Assembly: GCF_029338195.1 (NCBI RefSeq)
Contig: NZ_CP119779.1
Coordinates: forward strand, 2,232,001-2,296,000
Length of the DNA stretch: 64,000 nt
Direction: 5' to 3'
Source: Haloarcula litorea
Lineage (GTDB): Archaea > Halobacteriota > Halobacteria > Halobacteriales > Haloarculaceae
Position 1 is the first letter of the stretch. Each line of letters begins with the position of its first letter. The position numbers were made by a program, and so were the translations under genes. The notes beneath the pieces are model-generated. The model saw nothing but the letters and a program-made list of their open reading frames with translations. It did not search any database and was not told the origin of the DNA. Shown one piece after another: positions 8,161-17,240 of the stretch.

Positions 8161-9857
8161 CGGCGGCGTCGGACGAGCCGTCAGCGGTCCCCGATCCCCT
8201 CCGAGACCCCGTCGAACTCCCGGACGGGTACCGGACGGCGTGTCGGCGACTGGGAGTGGACGGCGACCCGAAGCGACTCCTCGTGGCCGGCTACACGCTC
8301 GCGCTCTGTTGCTGGCTCCTCGGGCTCGCGACCCTCTCGCTGGGCTCCGGTCCCGTCGGCGTCGCCGCCGGCCTGACCGCGCTGGTCGTGGCCGTCGCCG
8401 CCGCTCTCGCGGTCAGGTACGGGGTCCCGCTGGCGGCGCGTGCGAAGCGCGGCCGTGCGCTGGGTGCGGCCCCGTCGCTCGTCACCGCGCTCGTTCTGGG
8501 CGTGACGCTGTGGCCGACGGCCGAGCGGGCGGCCGCGTTCGCCGCCTCGGCCGGCGACGGACGGCTCGCCGCGCGACTGGCCGCCCACCGACGGCGGGCG
8601 GCCGGGACCCCGGAGAGCGGGCTCGGGGCCTTCGCCGCGGCGTGGCGCGACCGGTTCCCGGCGCTGGCCGAGGCCGTCACGCACGTCGAGCGAGCGGCCG
8701 CCACCCCCGCTTCCGAGCGCCCGGCAGTCCTCGGCGCGGCACGCCGACGGGTCCTCGACGGGACCCGCGACGAGATGGCGCGGTTCGCCGCCGACCTCCG
8801 CGGCCCGACGACGGGGCTGTACGCGTTCGGCGTCCTGCTCCCGCTGGCGTTCGTCTCGCTGCTCCCGGCCGCCGCGGCCGCGGGCGTCCCCGTGACGGCC
8901 GGCGTCCTGGTCGGCGTCTACGGCGTCGCGCTCCCCGCGGGGCTGGCCGTCGCGAGCGCGTGGCTGCTCGCCCGTCGTCCGCTCGCGTTCCCGCCGGCAC
9001 CCGTGCCGCGGACGCACCCGGAGGTGCCGTCGAGACCGACGAACGCGGTCGCCGCGGCCGCCGTGGCCGCCGTCGGAGGCTGGATCGTCGGTGCGGCGCT
9101 GCGCCCGGGCTGGGGTGGGTCGTTCGCGGCGCTCGGCTTCGGGCCGGGGGTCGGCCTGTTCGTCCACTACCGGCCGGTCGTCGCGGTCCGCGAACACGTC
9201 GAGCGCGTCGAGGCCGCGCTCCCGGACGCGCTCACGGCGATCGGACGGCGAGTCGACCGCGGCACCGCCGTCGAGACGGCGCTGACGGAGGCCGCGTCCG
9301 TGACGACCGACCCGCTGGCGTCGCTGCTCGTCGCCACCGTCGACCGACAGCGGACGCTCGGGACCGACCTCGAATCGGCCTTCCGGGGCGACCACGGGAC
9401 GCTCGCGACGGTCCCGAGCCCGCGGCTCCGGCGTGTCGCCACGCTCCTGTCGGCGGCCGCGGCGGTCGGTCCGCCCGCCGGCGCGAGCATCACGAGGATG
9501 GGCGAGCACCTCGAGGAACTCCGCCGCGTCGAGCGGGAGACCGAGCGCGACCTCGCGCAGGTGACGGGGACGCTGTCGAACACGGCGGCGCTGTTCGGGC
9601 CGCTCGTCGGCGGGGCGACGGTCGCCCTCGCCGGGTCGATGCGGGCCGGCGGTCCCATCGAGACCGTCGCCGTCGGGGTCCTCGGACCGGTGGTCGGCTG
9701 GTACTGCCTCGTCCTCGCCGCACTCTTGACGGCGCTCTCGACCGGCCTCTACCGCGGGTTCGACCGCGCGCTCGTGGGCTCCCGGGTCGGACTCGCGCTC
9801 TGCTCGGCGACAGCGACCTTCCTCGCGGCGCTGGTCGCGACCCGGCTGCTCGTCTGA
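8157..9857 (+). CDS. type II secretion system F-family membrane platform protein (PilC/TadC-like)
   Basis: This 566-residue polytopic membrane protein has hydrophobic segments near residues 40-90, 220-275 and 300-345 and at the C-terminus. Between them are two cytoplasmic helical regions of the GspF type; the second holds EAALPDALTAIGRRVDRG and LRRVATLLSAAAAVGPPAG. It is expected to be the inner-membrane platform on which the ATPase acts. The start overlaps the ATPase stop by four bases. It is longer than many bacterial GspF proteins (about 400 residues), as is usual for the archaeal TadC-like duplicated version. Confidence 0.88.
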   Translation: MTAASDEPSAVPDPLRDPVELPDGYRTACRRLGVDGDPKRLLVAGYTLALCCWLLGLATLSLGSGPVGVAAGLTALVVAVAAALAVRYGVPLAARAKRGRALGAAPSLVTALVLGVTLWPTAERAAAFAASAGDGRLAARLAAHRRRAAGTPESGLGAFAAAWRDRFPALAEAVTHVERAAATPASERPAVLGAARRRVLDGTRDEMARFAADLRGPTTGLYAFGVLLPLAFVSLLPAAAAAGVPVTAGVLVGVYGVALPAGLAVASAWLLARRPLAFPPAPVPRTHPEVPSRPTNAVAAAAVAAVGGWIVGAALRPGWGGSFAALGFGPGVGLFVHYRPVVAVREHVERVEAALPDALTAIGRRVDRGTAVETALTEAASVTTDPLASLLVATVDRQRTLGTDLESAFRGDHGTLATVPSPRLRRVATLLSAAAAVGPPAGASITRMGEHLEELRRVERETERDLAQVTGTLSNTAALFGPLVGGATVALAGSMRAGGPIETVAVGVLGPVVGWYCLVLAALLTALSTGLYRGFDRALVGSRVGLALCSATATFLAALVATRLLV

Positions 9858-9890
9858 ACGTTGAAGTACGAACGGGCGGCCAGGGCCGCC

Positions 9891-10352
9891 GTGTTCGACA
9901 CGCACGCACAGACGCTGTTCGTCTGGGTCGCACTCGCCGCGGTCGGCGTCGCGGTCCTCGGGACCGTCGTCTCGATGCCCACGACGGCACCGCCCGACGC
10001 AAGCGCGGCGGCGGCCACGGTCGACGAGGTCGCCACCAGCCCGCCGGGGTCGGTCGCCGTCCGCGACGTCCACGCCGACTCGTGGTCGCTGTCCGACCGG
10101 CAACTCGGACTCCGATCCGACGGCGGGACCAGCCACGCGACGCTGCTCCGGCCCGCCGTCCCGGCGCTCGGGGGTCGACTGGCGGCTGTCGCCCGGGGCC
10201 GACCCCCCGCGACGGCCTTCCGGTCGGTCCGGGGGTTCGAGCGCGCAGTCACGCACGCGCGAGAGCGGGGCGTCGGCTGGCGGCCCGCGCCGACGCGACT
10301 GACGGTCAGGCACGTCGCCTGGGGAGGGGTTGATGTCACGCTCGTCGGCTAG
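9891..10352 (+). CDS. pilin-like secretion-cluster protein (DUF7283-like)
   Basis: This protein of about 153 residues starts at GTG 9891 and reads FDTHAQTLFVWVALAAVGVAV, a single N-terminal membrane helix after a short leader. A TTG at 9861, three bases after the previous stop, would add ten basic residues. I prefer 9891 because it puts the helix where haloarchaeal relatives (annotated DUF7283) have it, but the choice is uncertain. The outside part contains a beta-type LGLRSDGGTSHAT motif. Its end overlaps the next gene by 20 bases. Likely a minor pilin-like or envelope component of the secretion machine. Confidence 0.7.
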   Translation: MFDTHAQTLFVWVALAAVGVAVLGTVVSMPTTAPPDASAAAATVDEVATSPPGSVAVRDVHADSWSLSDRQLGLRSDGGTSHATLLRPAVPALGGRLAAVARGRPPATAFRSVRGFERAVTHARERGVGWRPAPTRLTVRHVAWGGVDVTLVG

Positions 10353-10722
10353 GGCCGCGACGGAGCCGCTGGCGGCGCTGGTCGCCGTCGCCGCGGTCAC
10401 GACGGGGCTGACCCTCTACGCCGGCGTCCTCGACACCGCGTTCGGCGCGGGACCGGACCGGCGGAACGTCGCCGAACCGACCGCCGACGGGATCGAGCAG
10501 CGGCTGACGACCGCCGGTGTCGTCCACCCGGCGCGGGTCCGGGAGTCGTTGGCCGCCGTCCCCGCCGGCTACGAGGGGAACGTCACGATCAGCGGGCCCG
10601 GCCGCTGGAGCGCGGGCCCGGAGCCGCCGGCGGGAGCCGCGACCGAACGCCGGCCGGTCAGCGTCGCGATCGGACCGGCGACGGTCCGCCGCGGGACACT
10701 CGCCGTACGGGTGTGGCGATGA
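10333..10722 (+). CDS. short pilin-like protein (DUF7285-like)
   Basis: This 129-residue protein begins MSRSSARAATEPLAALVAVA: basic residues, a short polar stretch with TEP, then a hydrophobic helix. This is the arrangement of archaeal type IV pilin leaders processed by PibD. The remainder is a small beta-rich domain. The ATG at 10333 follows an in-frame TTG. It overlaps the genes on both sides, showing a translationally coupled operon. It is the best candidate in the cluster for a true pilin-like subunit, though the usual QXXXE or SP motif is not exact. Confidence 0.72.
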   Translation: MSRSSARAATEPLAALVAVAAVTTGLTLYAGVLDTAFGAGPDRRNVAEPTADGIEQRLTTAGVVHPARVRESLAAVPAGYEGNVTISGPGRWSAGPEPPAGAATERRPVSVAIGPATVRRGTLAVRVWR

Positions 10723-11588
10723 CTCGGGCCACGAGTACCGTCCTCGACGCGACGCTGTGCCTGCTGCTGGTCGGCGCGGCGGCGACGGTCGTGGTCGACG
10801 GCGTCGACACCGCGCCGGCACCCGACCGCACAGCGGCCGTGGAGCGGGCGGACCTGCTCGCGTCGAGCACGGCGAGTGTCGAGTACCGGCTGCGGACGCG
10901 CGGCGAGCACCCGGACTGGGTCGCCAACGGGTCGGCCCGCCACCGCCGGACGGCACACGGCACGCTCGCGGCGCTGCTGGCCGACGCCGCGATGACGAAC
11001 GTCAGCAGCCGCGGTCGTCGCCTCTCGACGGCGAGCGTCGGGTTCGAGCGCCGCGTCCGGGACGCCACGCGTGACCGGCTCGCGGGCCCCGACCACGCGA
11101 GCAGGATTCGCGTCCACTGGACCCCGTACCGCGGTGCGCCGCTGTCGGCGACGACCACGGTGGGTGAGCGGCCGCCGCCGTCGGCCGACGTACGCAGTGT
11201 CACGCTCGCCGTCGCGAGCCCGATGGAGCCCGCCGCGGAACGCGCCCGCCGAGCGGCCGCCGGTGGCGACTACCGCGCCGTCGCGGCCGTCGTCGCCCGG
11301 TCGACGGTCGGCGGGCTGTTCCCGCCGGAGCAGACCCGACTCGCGCTCCACGGCGACTACCCCGCCGACCGACTGATGGCGAACCGCTACCGTCGGGCGG
11401 CGGCCCTGACCGGTGCCGGACGGCTACCGGGAGACGGGAACGTCAGTACCAACAACGCACGGCTCGCGGCGGCGCTCACCGACCGGTTCGCCGCGGATAT
11501 GCGTCGGCGGTTCGCGTCGCCGCCGGCGGCCGCGGACGCCGTCCGGACGGGGCGCGTGACCCTCGTGGTACGGACGTGGTCTCGATGA
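10719..11588 (+). CDS. membrane-anchored surface protein of secretion cluster (DUF7284-like)
   Basis: This 289-residue protein has one N-terminal hydrophobic segment (STVLDATLCLLLVGAAATVV) and an extracellular Ala/Arg-rich remainder with NXS/T sequons (ANGS, TNVS, GNVS) that could be N-glycosylated. The start ATG at 10719 overlaps the previous stop (ATGA); an in-frame GTG lies six bases earlier. Its end overlaps the start of the following giant gene. Probably a structural part of the pilus or secretion assembly; the precise role is unknown. Confidence 0.72.
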   Translation: MTRATSTVLDATLCLLLVGAAATVVVDGVDTAPAPDRTAAVERADLLASSTASVEYRLRTRGEHPDWVANGSARHRRTAHGTLAALLADAAMTNVSSRGRRLSTASVGFERRVRDATRDRLAGPDHASRIRVHWTPYRGAPLSATTTVGERPPPSADVRSVTLAVASPMEPAAERARRAAAGGDYRAVAAVVARSTVGGLFPPEQTRLALHGDYPADRLMANRYRRAAALTGAGRLPGDGNVSTNNARLAAALTDRFAADMRRRFASPPAAADAVRTGRVTLVVRTWSR

Positions 11589-14500
11589 AGGCGGACGACC
11601 GCGCCCGGGTTCCGTTCGCGCTGCTTGGCGTCCTGTTGCTGGTGAGCAGCCTCGCGCTGGCACCCACGCTCGGGACGCGGCCGACGCCGGAGACGACGGC
11701 CGTCGAGCGCGCGCTCGATCGGGGGACGGCGGCGACACAGACGGCGGTCCGGGACGGCGTCGCGACCGCCGGCCGACGGGCCGCGGCGAACCCGGTGCTC
11801 GCGCCCGCGAACACGGCGGTCGGTCGGGCGCTGAACGACTCGACGCCGTTCCGCGACGCGCTCCGACTCCGGATCTACCTCCGCGTCCGCGAGCGCCTCC
11901 AACGAGTCGACGCGGAGACGGGCGGCGTCGCGGTGGCCGCCGGGCTGCCGACGGTCGACGACACGGCGGACTACCGGGCGGCCATCGAGCGGGTCACGGT
12001 CGAACGCGCCGGTCCGAACAGGACCGCGCTCCGGGCGACCGTCGAGGGCGTGGCGGTCCGGGTCAGCCGCGGGGACCGCGTCGTGACCCGGCGACGAGTC
12101 GCACCGACCGTGACAGTGACGACGCCGGTCCTGCTCCTACACGAGCAGGTCCGGACGTACGACCGGCGCGTGAACAGGGGACTCGGCGGACCGGGCCTCG
12201 GGCAGCGCCTCACCGCTCGCCTCTACCCCATCGCGTGGACCCGTGGGGCCGCGCAGTACGGCGGTGCCCCGATCGAGAACGTCGTCGCGAACCGCCACGT
12301 CAGTCTCGCGACCAACGGCGCGCTGCTGGGCGTCCAGCGATCGACGTTCGGCCGGAGCGACCCGGACGGCCGGCGGGCGCTGACGGAGGCGACGGCCGCG
12401 GTGGGCGTCGCCGACGTCCTCCGCGGGAGCCGGCCCAGTCCCCTGGTCGGTCACGCCCTCGACCGGGCAGAGTACCGTCCCGTCGGCGACGACATCGCGA
12501 CCGCGCCCGGCGACGACCTGCCCGAGCGACCCCGCCCGAACGACACGATGCGGGTCGGGGTCGACGCGACGGCGGACGCGGCCTTCCGGGCCGTCGCCGC
12601 GCCGGCCAACCTGAGCGAGACGACCGCCGACGCATACACCGTCGAGGTGACGCTGGCCGCGAGCAGCCGTCACGTCGGCGGCGGACACCCCTCGACGCCG
12701 CCCGCGCCCGGCGAGAACTGGACGCTCGTCGGGACCGAGACGGCGACCCGAACCCGGGTGGTCGGAGACGCGGACCCGCGGCCGGCGGTCCCGCGCGGGT
12801 GGCACGAACTCGATCGCTTCGGGCGGCGGGTCGCGGTCGAGCGCGTCCATACCGGGGTGTGGGAGAACGGGAGCCGCCGGACGACGACCGCCGCGACGGC
12901 GACGGAGTACCGGGTCGCGACCGTCTCGCTGCTCGGTCGCCACGACGGCGGGTCGGCCGCACCGCGACGCGGCATCGCGACGGCACACGACGCCGCCGGG
13001 AGCCCGCTCGACGGCCCGAACCTCGCCGACGTGTCGTCCCGGGCTGAACGGGCACTCGTCGCGCGGCGGGGCGGCCGGGACGCCGTCGCGGCCGACGCCG
13101 CCGTCGGACCCGTCTCGGCTCCGACGGTCGAAGTGACCGGCGACCGACCCGACGGCCTGCGGGCGTGGGTGTACCGCGACCTCCGGCGGCTGCGCGAGGA
13201 GGTCCGGTCGACGAACGTGACCGTGGAGCGGGGAGCGGTCGGGACGTTCGAGACGAACCCCGCCCGCCGTCTCCGCGAGCGGGTCGCGAGCCGACGCGCG
13301 GCGCTGGTCGACGCGCCCGAGACCTACGCGAGCACCGCCCAGAAGGCCCGCGTGGCCGCCCGGGTGGCGTACCTCGACGCGGTCGAGCGACGGCTGGCGG
13401 CCCGGGCACGGCAGCGGTCGGAGGCGGGAGCGGCCGTCGACGACCGGCTCCGTGATCGGACGGGCGGTTCGCTCGCCGATCTGCGGCGGAGTCTGACCGC
13501 CCGCGAGACCCGCGTGGCCCGCGCTCGTCCCGCACCGGTGGGACCGGCCGGGCCTGTCCGGACCCGCGTCGACGCCCGCCCGCAGTACCTGACGCTCGCG
13601 TCGGTGTCCCGCGACCGGTACCCCGCGATGGACGGGACGGAGCACCCGCTCGTCGCCCGGAACGTCAACGTCTTCACCGTACCCTACGGCGACGCCGCCG
13701 ACGCCGTCGTCGGGGGTCTCTTCTCCTCGGCCGATCGGGCGCGGCTGGGGACGGCAGCGGCGGCGCTCCGGGCGACCGAGACGACGGGAGACGCGGCGAG
13801 CAACGCGACGCTCGAACGCCGCGAGGACGGACTCCGTCGGCGGATCGAGCGGGCAAACGACGCCGTCGCGGCGGAACTCGCCGAGACGGTCGCCGCGGAG
13901 ACGGACGCGAACGGGGCCGAGAGCCGCGCCGTCGTCCGGGCGGGGCTGTCGGAGTGGAACACGACGAGCGGCCGCGCGCAGGCGCTGGCGAACGGTCCGG
14001 CGGCGGTGCGCGTCGCGGACGCGGCCGCCCGGGAGCGTGACCTCTCCCGGGTCGAGCGCGACTGGCTCCGGGTCCGGCTGGCGGGCACCGTCGACGAGTC
14101 GCTCGCACGCCCGATCGCACGTCCCCGCCAGCCGGCGGTGGAGCGAGCGGCGACGACGGCACGCGCCGTCGCCCGAGACCGACTGAAATCGACGGTGGCC
14201 AACGCGACGCGGGAACGGGCCGAACGGTACGCGAAGAAGAAGCTCGGGACGAAGGCGCTGCCCGCTGGCCTGCCGCTCGCACCGCCGCTGACGCCGTGGT
14301 ACGCCACCGCGAACGTCTGGTGGGTCACCGTCGAGGGCGAGTACGCCCGCTTCGCGGTGACGGCGGACCACGGGACGCCGACGACCCCGGGAGCGCGGAC
14401 GACGTACGTCCGGGACGGCGACGCCGTCACGCTCGACGTCGACGGCGACGGGGAACCGGAGCGGCTGGGCCGGAGCAGCCGGCTCACGTTCCGCGCGAGC

Positions 14501-14605
14501 ACGGGCGTCGTCGTCGTGGTCGGGCCGAACCCCCGCGGGGTCGGCGACAAGGACGGCGTCGCTGTCGAGACGTCCGCGGGGTGGCCCAGCGCCGGTCCGA
14601 CGTGA
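11585..14605 (+). CDS. 1006-residue surface protein ending the secretion operon (DUF7286-like)
   Basis: This very large protein has one N-terminal membrane segment (VPFALLGVLLLVSSLAL, about residues 8-26) and about 970 residues outside. That part alternates beta-rich stretches with long Arg/Ala/Glu helices (for example RVAARVAYLDAVERRLAAR). It carries several NXS/T sequons and a calcium-loop-like VDGDGEPE near the C-terminus. No enzyme motif is visible. The ATG at 11585 overlaps the previous stop (ATGA). Haloarchaeal secretion clusters characteristically include such a protein. It may be a tip, adhesin or assembly-length component; that is inference. Confidence 0.75.
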   Translation: MKADDRARVPFALLGVLLLVSSLALAPTLGTRPTPETTAVERALDRGTAATQTAVRDGVATAGRRAAANPVLAPANTAVGRALNDSTPFRDALRLRIYLRVRERLQRVDAETGGVAVAAGLPTVDDTADYRAAIERVTVERAGPNRTALRATVEGVAVRVSRGDRVVTRRRVAPTVTVTTPVLLLHEQVRTYDRRVNRGLGGPGLGQRLTARLYPIAWTRGAAQYGGAPIENVVANRHVSLATNGALLGVQRSTFGRSDPDGRRALTEATAAVGVADVLRGSRPSPLVGHALDRAEYRPVGDDIATAPGDDLPERPRPNDTMRVGVDATADAAFRAVAAPANLSETTADAYTVEVTLAASSRHVGGGHPSTPPAPGENWTLVGTETATRTRVVGDADPRPAVPRGWHELDRFGRRVAVERVHTGVWENGSRRTTTAATATEYRVATVSLLGRHDGGSAAPRRGIATAHDAAGSPLDGPNLADVSSRAERALVARRGGRDAVAADAAVGPVSAPTVEVTGDRPDGLRAWVYRDLRRLREEVRSTNVTVERGAVGTFETNPARRLRERVASRRAALVDAPETYASTAQKARVAARVAYLDAVERRLAARARQRSEAGAAVDDRLRDRTGGSLADLRRSLTARETRVARARPAPVGPAGPVRTRVDARPQYLTLASVSRDRYPAMDGTEHPLVARNVNVFTVPYGDAADAVVGGLFSSADRARLGTAAAALRATETTGDAASNATLERREDGLRRRIERANDAVAAELAETVAAETDANGAESRAVVRAGLSEWNTTSGRAQALANGPAAVRVADAAARERDLSRVERDWLRVRLAGTVDESLARPIARPRQPAVERAATTARAVARDRLKSTVANATRERAERYAKKKLGTKALPAGLPLAPPLTPWYATANVWWVTVEGEYARFAVTADHGTPTTPGARTTYVRDGDAVTLDVDGDGEPERLGRSSRLTFRASTGVVVVVGPNPRGVGDKDGVAVETSAGWPSAGPT

Positions 14606-14645
14606 GAGTGACACCCACAAGTACCCCCCGGGCCTACCGGGGGAT

Positions 14646-15074
14646 ATGCTCAGAGCGGAGTTCCCCGACGCCGGCGAGCAGTCGGCCGACGAGCTGCTGG
14701 CCGCGTACGGGTCGGTGCTCGCGGCGACGGTCGAGTCGGTCGGCGTCGACGGGGTCTCGACGGCGACCGGTCTCGACAGGGAGACGGTGGCGGCGGTCGC
14801 GGACGGCGAAGTGGCCGACCTGACGCTCGCGGAGGCGGCGGCCGTCCTCGCGACCGATCCGGACCGTCCCGACGCCGACGCCGTCCAGGCCGAGGCACAG
14901 GACATCCTCCTGATGGGGATGACGACGGCCGTGATGGACGTGGAGTCGCTTGCTTCCGGCATCGACGACGAGCTGGAGCCCAAGGAGATCCAGCAGAAAA
15001 TCGAGGGGCGACACCCGATGACCCTCGCGGAGTACGCCCTGCTGCACAGCCACATCGAGGGCGAGCAGCGGTGA
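14646..15074 (+). CDS. DUF5791 family haloarchaeal protein
   Basis: This 142-residue acidic soluble protein contains GLDRETVAAVADGEVADLTLAEAAAVLA, quoted in parts, which looks like a helix-turn-helix region. It is followed by the conserved-looking LLMGMTTAVMDVESLA and KEIQQKIEGRHPMTLAEYA. I recognise this as the haloarchaeal DUF5791 family, function unknown; the small helical bundle could bind DNA or protein. The gene overlaps the SDR gene that follows, so the pair is coexpressed. A TATA-like sequence is not obvious in the 40-base gap after the secretion operon. Confidence 0.75.
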   Translation: MLRAEFPDAGEQSADELLAAYGSVLAATVESVGVDGVSTATGLDRETVAAVADGEVADLTLAEAAAVLATDPDRPDADAVQAEAQDILLMGMTTAVMDVESLASGIDDELEPKEIQQKIEGRHPMTLAEYALLHSHIEGEQR

Positions 15075-15076
15075 CG

Positions 15077-15961
15077 ATGCGGGTCGCCGTCCTCGGCTGT
15101 GGCTACGTCGGTCTGGAACTGGCCCGGCAGCTCGGCGACGACCACGAGGTGGTGGGCGTCCGCCGCTCCGACGGGGGCCTCGCGGCGGTCGAGGACGCGG
15201 GTGCCGAGGCGGTGCGGGCGGACGTGACCGACGCCGACTCGCTGGCGGCGGTGCCCGACGCCGACTGGCTCGTGTTCGCGGCCAGTTCCGGCGGTCGCGG
15301 AGCCGACGCCGCCCGTAAGGTGTACGTCGAGGGGCTGGAGACGGCGATCGACCACTTCTGGGCGCGCGACGACGCCCCCGACCGGCTGGTGTACACGTCG
15401 AGTACGGGGGTCTACGGCGACCACGGGGGCGACTGGGTCGACGAGGAGACGCCGCTGGACCCCCGGACGGAGAAGACCGAGGTGCTGGCCGAGGCCGAGC
15501 GGATCGCTCGTGAACGCCCAGTCGAGCACGGCGGTCACGGCACCGTGGCCCGCTTCGCCGGGCTCTACGGCCCCGACCGGTACCGGCTGGAGCGGTACCT
15601 GGATGGGCCGGTCACCGCCGGCTACCTGAACATGGTCCACCGCGACGACGCGGCCGGGGCGGTGCGGTTCCTGCTTGAGGGGGACCACCGCGAGGAGGTG
15701 GTGCTCGTCGTCGACGACGAGCCCGTCGAGAAGTGGGCCTTCGCCGACTGGCTGGCCGAGCACTGCGACGCACCGTTCCCGCCGAAACAGACCGTCGAGG
15801 AGCGCCTCGCGGACTCCGAGCTCTCCGAGACGGCGAAGCGACGGGTTCGGACGAGCAAGCGGTGTTCGAACGAGCGGCTGCGGTCGCTGGGCTACGAGTT
15901 CCGCCATCCGACGTTCAGATCGGGGTACCGGGCGGCAATCGAGGCTTACCGAGCCGACTAG
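15077..15961 (+). CDS. NAD(P)-dependent SDR-type epimerase/dehydratase
   Basis: This 294-residue Rossmann-fold protein has a nucleotide-binding GCGYVGLELARQL at the N-terminus and a TGVYGDHGGDWVDEETP core, as in YeeZ-like atypical extended short-chain dehydrogenases. The usual YXXXK catalytic pair is not evident. The substrate is unknown, possibly a sugar nucleotide or quinone-linked compound. I choose ATG 15077; an in-frame GTG at 15071 overlaps the DUF5791 stop and is a possible alternative. It is cotranscribed with the gene before it and followed at 35 bases by the DHH phosphoesterase. Confidence 0.82.
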   Translation: MRVAVLGCGYVGLELARQLGDDHEVVGVRRSDGGLAAVEDAGAEAVRADVTDADSLAAVPDADWLVFAASSGGRGADAARKVYVEGLETAIDHFWARDDAPDRLVYTSSTGVYGDHGGDWVDEETPLDPRTEKTEVLAEAERIARERPVEHGGHGTVARFAGLYGPDRYRLERYLDGPVTAGYLNMVHRDDAAGAVRFLLEGDHREEVVLVVDDEPVEKWAFADWLAEHCDAPFPPKQTVEERLADSELSETAKRRVRTSKRCSNERLRSLGYEFRHPTFRSGYRAAIEAYRAD

Positions 15962-15996
15962 CGGGGGGAACCTTCTTGTCGTATCACGAAGCAGAT

Positions 15997-17202
15997 ATGC
16001 GTATGACACAGGTGTCGGTCGGCGACCCGGGACAGCTCGTCCCCCGGGTGGTGGACTACGCCAGCGAGAACCCGCTGGTGGTCGCCGGTGCCGTCGCTGG
16101 CCTCTTCGTGGGCTGTCTGCTTCTCTTGGGCGCGTACCGGTACCTCGGGCGTGGGCCGGCCGCTCGGTTCAGGTCGGTACTCGCGGACTACGACGAGGTG
16201 GCGGTGCTGATGCACCCGAACCCCGACCCGGACGCGATGTCGGCCGCACTGGCCGTCGGCCAGCTCGCCGGTGCCGTCGACACCCGGACGACCCTCTACT
16301 ATCCCGGGGAGATCCGTCGCCCGGAGAACCGAGCGTTCCAGACGGTGTTGGACCTGGATTTCACGCACGTCGAGTCGGAGAGCGACGTCCGCGAAGACGA
16401 CGTCGTCCTCGTCGACCACAACGAACCGCGGGGGTTCCCGAACGCGGAGGCCATCGAGCCCGTCGCCGTCGTCGACCACCATCCGGGGGGCGGCACCGGG
16501 CGGCGGTTCACCGACGTACGGACGGACGCGGGGGCCTGCGCGACGCTGCTCGCGGAGTACTTCGACTCGCTGGACTGGTCCTTCTACGAGGTCGACACCG
16601 CGCTGTCCGACGGCGGCGTCGACACGGACGACGTGCCGCCGGACGCGCTCCCGAGCCACGTCGCGACGGGGCTGGTCTACGGCATCCAGTCGGACACCAG
16701 ACAGCTGACCAACGGCTGTTCGGCGGCGGACTTCGACGCGGCGGCGTACCTCTACGAGGGGATGGACGGCGACCTGCTCAACCGCATCGCCAACCCCCAG
16801 GTCGACGCCGAGGTGCTGGAGGTGAAAGCGCGCGCGATCAACGACCGGGACGTCGAGGGGCCGTTCGCCTACGCCGACGTGGGGGAGGTGTCGAACACGG
16901 ACGCCATCCCGCAGGCCGCCGACGAACTGGAGACGCTGGAGGGCGTCTCCGCGGTGGTGGTCGTCGGCGAGTCCGACGGGACGCTCCGGCTGGCCGGGCG
17001 CTCGCGGGACGACCGGGTCCACATCGGGCGCGCCATCGAGGCGGTCGTCGAGGACATCCCGATGGCGGAGGGCGGCGGCCACGCCCGGATGGGCGGCGGG
17101 CAGATCCCCGTCGAGTACATGGCCGGCATCGGCCCCAGCAGCGGGACGAGCCGGCAGGAGTTGCGCGAGCGCGTCTTCGAGGCGTTGAGCGGCGAGCGCT
17201 GA
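15997..17202 (+). CDS. membrane-anchored DHH/DHHA1 phosphoesterase
   Basis: This 401-residue protein has one N-terminal membrane helix (about residues 30-52, NPLVVAGAVAGLFVG). It is followed by the DHH domain: motif I HPNPDPDAMSAALAVG, motif II VDHNEP, motif III VDHHPGG. The C-terminal DHHA1 domain has GGGHARMGGGQIP. These enzymes are Mn2+-dependent and hydrolyse short oligonucleotides or cyclic dinucleotides; with no GGDEF or PAS domain the substrate cannot be assigned. The start ATG 15997 puts the membrane helix near the N-terminus. The gene sits between an SDR and an aldo/keto reductase on the same strand. Confidence 0.85.
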   Translation: MRMTQVSVGDPGQLVPRVVDYASENPLVVAGAVAGLFVGCLLLLGAYRYLGRGPAARFRSVLADYDEVAVLMHPNPDPDAMSAALAVGQLAGAVDTRTTLYYPGEIRRPENRAFQTVLDLDFTHVESESDVREDDVVLVDHNEPRGFPNAEAIEPVAVVDHHPGGGTGRRFTDVRTDAGACATLLAEYFDSLDWSFYEVDTALSDGGVDTDDVPPDALPSHVATGLVYGIQSDTRQLTNGCSAADFDAAAYLYEGMDGDLLNRIANPQVDAEVLEVKARAINDRDVEGPFAYADVGEVSNTDAIPQAADELETLEGVSAVVVVGESDGTLRLAGRSRDDRVHIGRAIEAVVEDIPMAEGGGHARMGGGQIPVEYMAGIGPSSGTSRQELRERVFEALSGER

Positions 17203-17240
17203 AACTCTGGGCTTTTGTCCGGCGGCCGCCAACACCGGGT

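Noticed and set aside
8181-10400. A 739-residue minus-strand frame
   Set aside because: It is antisense to the secretion platform gene and its neighbour; basic low-complexity translation and no motif.
12137-16009. A 1290-residue open frame on the minus strand
   Set aside because: It lies antisense to the DUF7286-like, DUF5791 and SDR genes. Its translation is Arg/Pro/Gly-rich with no domain, the usual result of a GC-rich coding strand read backwards.
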